A stretch of DNA of 64,000 nt, from contig JAQFVV010012573.1 of assembly GCA_028023455.1 (NCBI GenBank), positions 2,228,815-2,292,814 of the forward strand, read 5' to 3'. Positions 24,590 through 36,245 of the stretch are shown piece by piece. This DNA is from Epiperipatus broadwayi. Taxonomy: Eukaryota; Onychophora; Udeonychophora; Euonychophora; Peripatidae. Made by a program: the position numbers and the translations under genes. Under the pieces are notes generated by a model that did no database searches, had not been told where the DNA came from, and saw only the letters and a program-made list of their open reading frames with translations. How positions within the stretch are numbered: position 1 is the stretch's first letter; each line of letters starts with the position of its first letter.

Positions 24590-26790
24590 TTCTCGAACAC
24601 CTCAGTCAATTCACTGCTCCAATTGTTAAAAAAATTATTGATCACCTAGCCTCCAGCAACAGAAACATAATAGATCATTACTCAGTGGCATTCATGCCTT
24701 TTATTAAAAAAGCAAAACCACTAAACAACATTAACAGTATCCAGCCAATTTCCATGATCCCATTGTTTATTAAGATAATTGAGTCAGTTATTAAAGATCA
24801 AATCCAAACTCAAATTCTTAACCATATCTCATCAAACCAATATGGAAAAAGGGATCATCAACCTCGCATGCTATGACCAATGTAACTTCACTATTCAATT
24901 ATATCAGAGCACATCATAAATCCAAACCGACTGCTGTCCAACTGGATGTTGCAGTGGCATTTGATTCAGTCTGGATAAACACCCTTCTGGATATTCTGGT
25001 GGAATGTGACATTCCATCCATGATTGTTCAAATGGTCAGCAATCTGCTCAACAACAGAGAGATTTTTCTCTCTCTTGATGGCAATATCACACCAGGTTTC
25101 AAGCCATACAAGTCAATCCCTTAAGAATCTCCACTCAGTGCCCTATTTTTCTCAGCATACATCAATCCTCTTCTGATGGATATAAAAAAAGCCTCCCAGG
25201 AATATTCCTTCCCTCTCTCAATAAAAATTTCAATGTATTTGCATATATAGATGACATCATGGTCATGCTTCCCACCATTAAATACCTTCCCCAACTCATG
25301 AACAACTTAAACAGAAATATAATGAAACTTGGCCTACAAATAAATTGTAACAAATCTTCCATCTGGAAGGTAATGTCTGGCAAACAAATTAACTCCTCCT
25401 TTTCTGCAAAACCCCAAAAATATTTAGGTTTCCCAATCTTCAACCCTCCAACTGCAATGGCAAGAGAGATTCAAGATGCAATCCTCCAATCAACCGAAGC
25501 CATCACCACTTCACTCTCTAGAGTATACCTTTCATTATATGGAAAGGTTGACCCCCTCAACATGATCATAATGCCAAAAATCTCATATTATCTTCCATTC
25601 ATAAAAATGTCTAAACAGTTCAAAATAAAATTAACTGATTATGCACTAAACTTCTCTGGAGAGGAAGGACAGTCACTATTAGCTTGTGATGTATTCAATG
25701 ATCATGCAGGTTCAATGGACTGTCATTCCACTTGATACAGACAATTATTTTACAAAAAACCGACAACACTTTACATAATCTTATCCTCTCCTACAGATAC
25801 TCCAACATTATAAAGAATATTACACTGACTGATCATCCTCTGCCCTTTTCCAGGTCATGGATAGCATTGCTAGTAGAACACCTACAACTTTATAACCTGA
25901 TGATGCCCTCTAACTTTAACCAAAAAATCACCTTATGGGTGGCATACAATCTAATCAACTATAATCAATAATCCATTAAAACCAGCCTAAATGTAACAAT
26001 CCAAAGTCTCATTACACACTTCAAAAGATGGAGTCTGGAACCCAAATTCCTTGACTTCATCATTATAATTAATCTTAATGCGCTTCCCATGAGTTGGTTT
26101 CTTTTATCACCAAAGAGGTTTTTTTAGCATTGACCCAATATGTGGTCTGTGTTCTCATGAAGATGAAACCATAGATCATATTATACACCGGTGCCTAAGA
26201 CTTAAAATACTGAAAGATATAATCATCATCAACTCCAACATAAGATCTGACATGATTTTCTCACTTGAAAATGCCATTCATAATGAAACTTTTGCAATAA
26301 TAAGGCTTTCTACCTTTGTCCTTTATGCCTTATGGATAGTGAGATGCAAATCTTTCATGGAATTACCACCGCCACAAATCATACTATTGTTTTATCAAAT
26401 GCTTAAAAAAATCAGGAAACATGATCAGCTTCTTGCCTCCAATAAAATCTTTAATGACACCTGGTCTTTAACTGCTCTATCCTTTTCCTGATTATCAACT
26501 CCCACCTACCCAGCATTATAGATCAGGCAACTTTAAAAGAAAATATTCATGTTTATATTAAAAATGCTAATACCATTTAAAAAGTTCTTAATTTCTCATA
26601 TTCTACACAAAATTATTCCTTATACCCAGCCACATAAGTGTATAACAATTGCATTCTCATAACATAATCTAGCCAGATGGCAAGCTGAACATTAATATAA
26701 TCATGTTATTGTACAATTTATTTATTTACTTTTCTTTTATCGGATGTAATCATTATTTATTGTTAATAAAATTTTTGTTGAAATGAACTT
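24590..26790 (+). pseudogene. LINE with L1/Tx1-like reverse transcriptase, 5'-truncated
   Basis: A broken pol frame is readable across about 1.9 kb. In order: the finger region (FMPFIKKAKPL, then IQPISMIPLFIKIIESVI); motif A at about 24936-24990 (VQLDVAVAFDSVWINTLLDI); a motif-B-like ESPLSALFFSAYINPL at about 25125; motif C AYIDDI at about 25240-25258 with both catalytic aspartates; motif D and thumb (GLQINCNKSS; AKPQKYLGFPI; LYGKVDPLNMIIMPKISYYL). The GK...K...PKxxY pattern fits the L1/Tx1 group. A C-terminal CGLCSHEDETIDHIIHRC zinc motif lies at about 26145-26195. Endonuclease and ORF1 are missing, and stops and frameshifts occur near 24870, 25125, 25735 and 25970. The 3' end is near 26765-26790 with AATAAA. 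Possible diverged target duplications are AACCTTTCAAATT (24574) and AACTTTTCAATTA (26786). A second copy lies at 45380-49918 on the minus strand. Confidence 0.88.
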
Positions 26791-27000
26791 TTCAATTATT
26801 ATCCTTATCTTAAAACTTTCTCAGTGAGGTAATTAAAACTGGTAAATAATAATAAATGTAAGTATTAACGATCTTCTTGTTTGATAAAATTGTACTAGGG
26901 AAAGATATTTATTGAAAGTATATGTCTTGTTTCAAATTTTTTTATAAGAACTTTTTTGCACAAATCACTTTTGGTTTAGTATTTGAATAGATATATTAAT

Positions 27001-27108
27001 AAAACAACCTCCATACTTCCACATATTGTTTTTAAAATCATATAAATAAAGATACAATAAAAGACAAATGATTTTAAAAAGAATATGTGGAAGTATGGAG
27101 GTTGTTTA
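27001..27108. repeat. Hairpin of repeat family F3, 40-bp arms
   Basis: The arms 27001-27040 and 27069-27108 pair (AACAACCTCCATACTTCCAC against GTGGAAGTATGGAGGTTGTT), with the spacer ATAAAGATACAATAAAAGAC. The left arm and spacer recur at 61083-61145. Confidence 0.85.
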
Positions 27109-27179
27109 ATATATTTATAAAGATATTATATATGGGCAAGAGAAAGCAGAATAACTGCATGTGTATGTATGTTTAAATT

Positions 27180-27290
27180 TAAAAAATCAAATATATTAAT
27201 AAGCTTTAACTGGGGTTTAAAGTTTATATATGTACTAGAGATAATCTCTATTTTAATAAATTATTAGTGATAATAAGTACTGTAATTATC
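27180..27290 (+). repeat. Family F3 outer block
   Basis: The block TTTAAAGTTTATATATG...CTAGAGATAATCTCTA contains the perfect 13-base palindrome AGAGATAATCTCT. It recurs in inverted orientation at 60940-61005 and more weakly at 23935-23985. Confidence 0.7.
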
Positions 27291-28849
27291 TGAGTTGCAT
27301 GGTCTCAAAGTTGTGGGTGGAGTAAGTTTGACGCTTGTAAAACAAAATGTAACAACGTTTTAGTAGATAATCAACATTAAATATCATCAAAATAAGACAA
27401 TATTCACTGGTTAATAATTTCCTGTTTTTGTATAAATTATGATATCTCTTCTACCAGTAGTGAAGGCAGCATAATCATGCAACTAAATTTTCATTTTATA
27501 ATTATATATTAATACTTATCTAACCATAATTATTAATCTGGTATCTTTATAATTCAACAACATAATCTTTATGTTCCCCAATTACAAATGCTTTTTTGCC
27601 AGTCAATAATGTATTAAGTTTACTAATATTAAGATCCGTGGAAAGAATTTACAAATTTCTTCTTTTAAACTAATACTTTTTTTGCTGATTTGATCAAAAA
27701 TATGGATAAAGTCAGTTGAACATTATAAAAAGGTATTATATAAAAACATGATCAACTTTTGTTGCAGTAATGATGACAGTCCTCCCAATCAATAGTTAAA
27801 CACTTATTTACCATTATCTGAAAAACATGCCCTAGGCCATCTTACAATCTAAAAAAATCTTCAAAGTTTACTAAACAAGATATGACACAAGAAATGTGCT
27901 AATCATTATGCCACAAGACCTTGACTATTTTATCTAATAATGAATTATTTTTATAAAAAATAATTTAATAAGGATATAGCCATAAGCTTTTTATTTCAAA
28001 TCAGGTTTATTAATGAAATATGATTAAGGTTTTGTATGCAGAATCCTGTTAATAATATTTTCCCCTTTTTTGTTGTCATACTTAAAGAGACATAATCAGT
28101 TTTATTAAATATTGCTGTTCAGAACATTATCAAATGATAACAAATTATTGCTCATTATTAAGCAGCTCTTTAAAACAAATGCAAGTCTTTATGATAGGTT
28201 TTTTCTTGTCTTAGTATATAGCAATGAAAGTAAGATTATCTACTTGTTTAAAAATTACTCTACTTTAGAGCATATATGGAGCATTGAATAGCAATTTTTC
28301 TCCAAAATATATTATCTTTATTCCATGTATTTTTTTCTAAATAAAGTCTATAATGTGATTTTTTTTTTAAAAAATCAATGAATTTGCGAGTAGTAATAGC
28401 CACAGAAATAATTTAATTATGCATAAAATTAAACTTTCAGCTGTTAGATAATATAATAGAAGAACATATTATATTAGTATATTTTTGATATAACATAGCA
28501 CAGAAATAGAAATACATAACATTTCTTTGTATTGTTAAAACTAATAGAAGTGATAAGTTATCTAACAAAACACTTGCAATAGTTTCATGAACTTCCTTTG
28601 AAAAATATCAAATTTGGATGAAATTTAAAAATACCTAATTGTTGGTAATTAAAGGCATAAGCATATTCACTAAGATAAAAGAATATAACATGATAAAACC
28701 AAATGTGACAGTAGTAGAAGTTAATGAAAGTTAGAAAGAATTATACTCAAAACAAAGCCATAGTAGAACAAATTCCTGCAAAAATCAACAAATTTGTGTT
28801 AGAATTACTACTTAAAAGCCACTGTTTTTATGTGATATAATGATGAAGG

Positions 28850-31650
28850 TATAGTAGTTACATGAGCATGAAACATGATATTGTATTGCATAATTTGGGA
28901 AATCATATTATAGAGTTAGTCATTACTATGCATAAATGTATTATATCATTTGATAATGTGGCAGTTTTATGGACTCAGGTGGATTCATCTTATTACACAA
29001 ACATTCACATCATTTTCTTATTATATTATTTTATTCTTGCAATAAAATATTGATTTAAAAAACATAAGGATATTCTACTCTCTTATGATCATTTAGTTCA
29101 AATTTTATTTAACATTCAGTAAGCCAATATTCAACAATAGAAGGTTATATTCTTTACCAATATCTTTCACAAAATATATTTCTAACCAAGAGGTTTTTTT
29201 TTTAATAAATTAAAAATGAAAGTTAATTTAAATTACTCTTGCAAATATAAAATTTCTCAATTTAAAATTTTAGAAACTGCTCTATTTTTTTTCTTTATAT
29301 CATTTGAAGGTGGAAGCAAACTATAATTCAGAATATTGTATTGTGTGTTTTAAATGGAATTAGCAGAAAATCGAAAACAAAATGATTGTATTTGTCAGAA
29401 GTATCTATTTAAAATATATAATTTGAGATTTTATAATATTCTGAAAGAATTTTTGTCACAATTTACTTAATGTCAGAAGAAAGAGTAGCTGATAAATTTT
29501 TATAATATTTCATTACTTAAACTTAAAACAATATTTTAAACATGGTGAAATTACCAGTGCCATTTAATAAATAACCACAAATAATAAAAAAAGATATTAA
29601 CACCTGTCACATTGTTTAGTCAGATATTATTGTTAAAATTGGCATGTATTAAATGAGCACCCACTAGATAGGTTTGCTAAAATATTTAGTTGTAAAATTA
29701 AAAGAGCAGTTTCAAGAAATTTTTATTATATTTACTATGATTTGTCTATCCCTATATAGGCAGGCATTCGAAGATGCTAAAAAGTAAGAAATATATATTC
29801 ATGGGAATTATTTCAATAAAAAAATCATTTGATTTTTTAGCCTACTTAATACATGGTAAAACAAGCAATTCTCTACTCCAGTGCCTTTGTAGTAAGTTTG
29901 AATAATCTGTAATTACTGGATCATAGTGGATTTAAATCAATTACCATAGTAAAATGAATTTAATGTTTGTAATCAGATGATAACTCTGGACTACTTCAAA
30001 ATTTAAATCTCATACAAGGTAAAATACAAAAACCTATCTGGACAGAAAGAGGTGAAGATTTAAATTCACAACTATCTATGTAATAATTGTTCATTACTCA
30101 TACCAAAAGATTTGAGAGTTTCTCTTGTTTATGAATTGTTGCACTTTGACTATTTTTTTCATTGTTAAATTAACCAAAACTATTTTATATTTTTGTCAAG
30201 AATTTAAAAAATATATTAGGTAAAAAAATGTATATTTTATTTATTTATCTCAAAAAACAAAATACTTTGTTTGCATCATTTCACATTAATAATTAACTAT
30301 AAAGTTAAGCCACTAAACATCACATGATCATCTTCTCTTATGCTAGCACATAACATTTATTAAACAGGCAAAACTCTCCATACAGTAATGCCACCCTGTG
30401 CACAAGCCTTCTAGCATCCATTGATTACTCTGGTTGGCACAGGGTGGCACTATTGTATGGAGAGTATTGCCTGTTTTCTATGCAAAAGATTTGGTATAAA
30501 GCATATTACATTTTCAAAAAAATCAAAAATATAGAAAGTATGCCACTTTCCAAAAACATAATTTCAAAAAATATTCATTAAGAAATGAACTCAACATTCT
30601 CTTTATAAATGAATATTAATAGATTTATCTGGATTGACGGTTTTGCTTATGCTTATGCATTATATTTATGAAGATAAGTCTTTGCAGATTACACTAAAGT
30701 AGAAGCATTATTTAATTTGATTTCCATGGGAGCTTTGACTAATTATTTGCAATGATAAGACGGCAACCTTGATATAAAAATTTCTGATTCTTTTGTCTGA
30801 ACAAACATAACACTCCAAATATTAAAAGTATCCACTGTTGTATTTATTGTCAAGAACTAGCAATGAAATATATGCTTTAATATATGAGATTAGTAATAAA
30901 TGATCCCATATAGTCAATTTCATTAAATCAGGTTCACTGATGCAGTTTTATTGCTACATTATGTATCATCAAGTAAAGTATTGTCACGTTTATTTAAATT
31001 CTCTAAAAAAAAATTGGCATCTTTATATTGAAATATTCTTTTAAAATTTTTTGAAACTAACAGATTAGTATTGGATGGGAAAAGATGATATACTTTTGTG
31101 ATATGTTCAATGAGTTCGACATCACAATGCAGGTATTTCTGCAAAATAATTTAAAATATAAGATTAGAGAAATGCACTTGAATTTAATCTAGATGAGTAT
31201 GTAGGTAATATGAAAAGATTTGTAACTTTTATTCTCAAATGAAATTTTCTTAATCAACATACAAAAGATTTATTTTTGCAACATTTTCCTGATATGTGTA
31301 AAACTATAATATTTTCCAGATGAAGATAAAAGTGAAATTTGAATTGAAAATCCATTTATAGATTTACTCAAGCAATATTTTTCTGAAAAAAAAAAAATTA
31401 GCAAATAATCATAGCAAAGTTTGAATTCAAATCAATGAATTGCCAAAATTTAGATTTGATTTATTAATAGAGTAGGGTCCTTATAATTGCAAAAGCTCTG
31501 GGATTGGTCTTGGGCTTCCAATTACATATTTATGTGAAGTTAACTTTTTTACTGTATTCAGTAATAAAAAAAAAACAAATATGGAAATAGACAGAATTTT
31601 GGAACTGATCTGGTATTACATGTGATATCTGTAATACTAAGTTTTAAAAA
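28850..31650 (+). pseudogene. Decayed hAT-type (ZBED5/GTF2IRD2-like) transposase
   Basis: Recognisable pieces lie in the correct order on the plus strand. HCCIYCQELAMKYM at about 30834-30876 matches the HC-x-x-(H/Y)(R/C)-(E/Q)-x-LA-x-K block of domesticated-type hAT transposases. FCDMFNEFDITMQVFLQNN at about 31095-31152 matches the block usually reading (A)D(I/M)FxxLNxLNxxLQGKx. NPFIDLLKQYF at about 31348-31380 follows. LPITYLCEVNFFTVFSNKK at about 31516-31572, then IDRILEL, matches the C-terminal dimerisation block (FPTTYLCExxFS). An earlier stretch at 28862-29053 (AVLWTQVDSS) may be the DExSTD catalytic-region remnant. Numerous stops and frameshifts are present, and an F2 hairpin (30305-30480) interrupts it. 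Terminal inverted repeats and the 8-bp target duplication were not found, so the ends are uncertain. Confidence 0.5.
30305..30480 (+). repeat. Repeat family F2, hairpin copy
   Basis: Arms 30363-30400 and 30438-30476 pair (AACAGGCAAAACTCTCCATA against TATGGAGAGTATTGCCTGTT). The 37-base loop holds the F2 core, CACAAGCCTTCTAGCATCCA then TTGATTACTCTGG. The upstream ACTAAACATCACATGATCAT block is also shared with the copies at 41.0-41.9 kb. Confidence 0.88.
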
Positions 31651-33801
31651 TCCTTATGATATTAAGAAAGCTCATTCAAGTCAGTAATTTTCAAAGTTTT
31701 AGTTGTAAAAGTTTTTTTTTTTTTTTTTTTACCCAATGAGATAAGGAAATTATAATTAATTTTGAATTAACACAATATTATTTAAAGTATAATTATGTAA
31801 GACTATTTCCGTCATTTAGTTATAATGCTAAGTATTTTTAGAAAACTTCAGTTATTATTTAAATTTCTTTAAATACATTCAATTCTTATTGATAACATTC
31901 ACTTTAATAGATTATTAACAGCTGAATATATTGGAAAAATCTAAGGGAAATTTAATTTTTTTTAAAAAAAAATCATTTAACAATTAAATTAGATGAAGGG
32001 AATATTCCAGTATATAATTATAAGCAAAATACCATCATCACTCATATTCAGATAATCATTAAATATTGTTTTTATCTTTATTTTGTTTTTATTTGCTTTT
32101 AATGTCTTTTAGGATTTTATATTCCTTGATTTTTTTGCCTAATCTATAGAATTTCTATCAATCTAAAAGTTTGAGAAAGTATGGGTTATTTAATACAATT
32201 AAGTTATTTTTAGTAAAAAAAGTTTTTTTTTTTTTTTATACTCATGAACATGACGTTATATAGAGTGCTATTTTAACTAATAATCAAATGTACCTATAAC
32301 TTTCTAAAATTGTTGTCAATTATTTTTTAAATGCCGATTAACTATTTTAAATAATTCAATTCAAAAAATTCTTTTTTAGCCATTAAAGTTGGGAGTGTTT
32401 TTTTTTTCAAAAAAAAAAAAAAGAGAAAAAAAACATATATTAAAAAAACAAAAAAAAAACATTTAACATATATTAATCTACTAAACATGTTTTTTGAAGT
32501 GCTATGACTAAAAAAATATTTTTTATTGGCAACTGATAACAACAAAAAAATTCCAAATAACAGGTGAGCTATGCCAGATTTAATTCCATCTTGTATTTTA
32601 AAAGTAATAATCTACCATGTTTTGTTAAAGAGCTATTAAATCTAAATAATAAATTCAAATCTTTCCTGACAAAAATAATAAATATATTTATTTATATAAT
32701 ATAAATTGCTTTTTAAAATTAAATTATTTTACCATAAATCTTTTCTTATATTTTTGAACTCACTATCCATGTTTTAATCATTTATGGATTTAAAAAAAAT
32801 TAAATAAAAATTTTAAACAATTACAAATTGCTACATTTTAATCTTTAAATTTTATATAAGTACCTACCTACCTCCGTCAGTGCTGACCAGAATAACTTTC
32901 AGTCATCCATTTCTTCATCGCCAATCAATTCTTTTTCTCTCTTTCACTTTTCTAGATTAATTACTCTACTGTGTTTTCATAACAATATGAGTTTATCTTC
33001 TGTTCATTATTTCTGTTTATGTTAAAATGTGTATATTTTAAAAATTAAATTTGCATCAGTAAGAATACATATATAAATTATCCAGTTATATTATATATGT
33101 TTTTTTTATTATTTATAATTTAAGGTGTTTATAAAAAGCCTTAGAATCAAATAACAGCAAAATTGAGAGAGTGTTATTGAAATTAAAAAATATATTTACA
33201 ATAATAGTTAAAAACAAATAACATATAGCATAAAAATTCATGATTTTAGCTATTTACAAAAAAAGTTGAAATAAATGACAGCATATAGCAGGAGAAGGAT
33301 AGTAAGAGTTACTGTATTCAAATTAAATTTACGAAAATAATCAAAAACCAGTTGCAATATACTAATAAAAAATATTTATGAAACAATTAAAATCAGAATT
33401 TGACAGTATTTAGATTTAGAAAATTTAGTAAGAATTAAAAAGATTTGTAAAATGTTTTATCATTTTGTACATATGAATATGTATAAAATATGTATCATTA
33501 ACAAGATTTAACTTTATATTAACTATATAATAATTATATAATAAAAATATAAAAGCATGAATATCACAGAAACAGAATCTTATTTTGTTTTTGTTCTATT
33601 CTAAGCAATAAATATATGTACAAAGCTAAAATTTTGAATATTTACTTAATATGCATTTTGGAGACATTCTAAATATGATCTATTTAAATAAAAAAAAAAA
33701 CTTGGAAAAACATTGATGTTTACATACTATGATTAAAATAGTTTAATGGGAAATTATTAAAAATAAAATAAAATCAGAAAAGAGTATATATTATAAAAAA
33801 A
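31651..33801. other. A+T-rich DNA with homopolymer runs, no gene seen
   Basis: Poly-T/poly-A runs occur at 31712-31730, 32224-32238 and 32398-32422. No domain-bearing frame was found. Confidence 0.5.
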
Positions 33802-34542
33802 ATATTGGTGCTGATTTAGTATGTGCTCATAGCCATTTTGAATTATAAGAACCACCCAAAACCCAGACTGACACATCTAAGCAATAAATCACTTCGATCA
33901 ATCTATACAATGTCATGATCTGACCATTCATTACAAAATTGCTATTTTCATCAAATATAAAAAAAAAACAATCACATGATTAAAATATTAAAACACAAAA
34001 TTCACAATTTTCATCAAAAATTAAAAAATAAAAACTTGGTTTAATCAGACTTTTTTATCAATATTACAAAATCACCATTTTCATTTTAAAAAAACACCAA
34101 TTTTCATAGTTATAAGAAATCTAATCATGTGATTAAAAAATTAAAACACAAAATTCGCAATTTTAAAAAATCAAATTTAAGTTTGCTAGTTTACTTAACC
34201 ACCATCTATCTATTCATGACAATAAAAAATATCAATTTTAAGCAATAATTACATTTTCATACAGTTATATTTATGGAATCACATGGTTAAAAAAACTTGG
34301 TTTGATCAGACTTTTTTATCAATATTACAAAATTACCATTTTCATCAAAAGTAAAAAAAAAAAAAACCAGTGATTGTTTTTGTTATTTTTGATGAAAATG
34401 GCAATTTTGTAATGAATGGTTGGATTGCTACAACTTATAGATTGATCAATGCTATTTATCACTTGAATGTGTCAGTCTGGATTTTGGATGTTTCTTATAA
34501 TTCAAAATGGCCATGAGCATATACTAAACAGCACCAAAATAT
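33802..34542. repeat. Large fold-back element, about 170-bp inverted termini
   Basis: The outer arms, about 33802-33975 and 34365-34542, are inverted copies: TTGGTGCTGATTTAGTATGTG against CATATACTAAACAGCACCAA, and TGTCAGTCTGGATTTTGG against CCAAAACCCAGACTGACA. The interior holds diverged direct copies of a block (ACTTGGTTTAATCAGACTTT at 34034; ACTTGGTTTGATCAGACTTT at 34298) followed by TATCAATATTACAAAAT. No coding capacity. This fits a fold-back MITE with internal sub-repeats. Confidence 0.82.
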
Positions 34543-35149
34543 CTTTTACATATATCAGACAATAAGTGAAATAGAAGTAGTATCAAATGATGTAGTTTAT
34601 TAAAAATCCCAGATATCAATTAACAATAAGAAACTAAAATGATCACTCTTACAAAAAAAAGTGTTGATAAAAATCTGGCAGAAAATATCATCTGCAGTAA
34701 AAGTGCAGTATTCTAAAAAGTATTAATAATTATTTATTTATAAATTTGCTCTGGCCATTTAAATATATGTTAAAGAAAAAGATGCATTTTATAAAATAGT
34801 TAAGATCTATTTAAGCAGAAAAAGCAAAACGTGAATTTCTCCTCCTAAACAAACAATACTTTATTGTGAATATTTTTGATAACTGTTTTCTAGGATTCTA
34901 ATATATATGATTTCAGAATTAAGTGTGTGTAAAATAAATGTTTTAAGCTGAAACTCAGCATTTGTAATAAAAAAACTATTAATAATTATTTATTTAATAG
35001 TAAATTTGCTTTTGTCCAGTTAATAAAAAAATAAAATTTAGTGTGTACATGTTAAATATATATTAAATAAATAAATAAAAAAGGAATAAAACCATAATCA
35101 GAATTTTATTTTTAGTCTTTATAAAAAAAAACTGAATTTAATCAGTGCC
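34543..35149. other. A+T-rich DNA with a short dispersed duplication
   Basis: About 50 bp at 34716-34765 (TATTAATAATTATTTATTTA...AAATTTGCT) recurs at about 34976-35030. No gene seen. Confidence 0.5.
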
Positions 35150-36245
35150 AAAGGCAGAGGATACAGGACTACCTAGTATATGTATATACAATTAGAAGGG
35201 ACTTGAACTCAAAATTACAAGCTTTTTAAGCTATGCACTCAATCTTATACAATTATACACCTGACCACATACATATAGAAAAGATAAATAATCTCAAATA
35301 TATGGATTTCATGCTGAAACAGCACTCATCAGTTGTTCCAGATCACCATCTCCCACACATATATGCAATCTGTGCTCAGTTTATTGTAAGATAGCAAATC
35401 TTCACATGTTAATGGACAAGCTTTGGTCTTCTCCACACTCCAATTCTTCAGGCATCCATATTATTAAAACTTTGATGATGAAACATTCAAAGCCTCTGTT
35501 GATGCCAATATTATTGTCATACCAATGTTGATTTTAAGTCACTCTAACTCCTCACATATGCAACCTTAATATGCTCATTTAAATGCACAGAATAGGGATA
35601 ACACAAGCTGAATATTTAATATTCAAATATAAGTATATTATCTATAGTAAATGTAATTAGAAGGGACTTTCAAGCTTTTTACAGTTATGCACTCAGTCTT
35701 ATACAACTGATACACATGACCACATAATATGAAAAAGATAAATGTCCACCTATATATGTATATTCAGTTGTATTCTGCCTATTCCTTTCTGTGCATTTAA
35801 ATGGACGTATTAAGGTTCTATATGTGAGAAGTCAGAGTGATTTAAAGTCAACATGGGTATGACAATAATATTGGCATCAACAAGGATTTTGAATGTTTTG
35901 TCATCAAATTTTCAATGATATAAATGGCTAAAGAGTCGGAGGGTAGAGAAGATTGAAACTTGTCCACTAAAGTGTGAAGATTTGCTATCTTAATATAAAC
36001 TGAGCACTGATTGCATTTATGTGTGGGAGTTTGTAATCTGGACCAACTGATGAATGCTGGTTTAGCAAGGAATGTATATATATATATTGGAGATCATTTA
36101 TCTTTTTCACATATATATTCTGGTCATGTGTGTCAGTTGTATAAAATTGAGTGCATAGCTATAAAGAGCCTAAAAGTCTGAGTTCAAGATTATTCTAATT
36201 ACATTAAGTTTAATATAGACAATATACTTATATTTACATAGTATA
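35150..36245. repeat. F1 fold-back cluster, about 450-bp arms
   Basis: A forward F1 copy (about 35150-35600) and an inverted copy (about 35775-36240) are reverse complements over most of their length. Examples are TTTAAATGCACAGAA at 35580 against TTCTGTGCATTTAAA at 35790, and CTAATTAC...AATATACTTATATTT at the outer end. Between them, at 35628-35770, sits a further forward end fragment starting AAATATAAGTATATTATCTA. These longer copies show the fullest form of F1, with blocks absent from the 4-kb copies. Confidence 0.8.

Larger units (their letters stand above)
26791..28850. other. A+T-rich DNA, mostly unassigned
   Basis: Apart from the F3 repeat at 27001-27260, no gene was seen. A minus-strand stretch near 27900 (GTGGCATAATGATTAGC) resembles a tRNA A box without a good B box. 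Confidence 0.4.

Noticed and set aside
27870-27930. tRNA-like A box on minus strand
   Set aside because: No B box at tRNA spacing.
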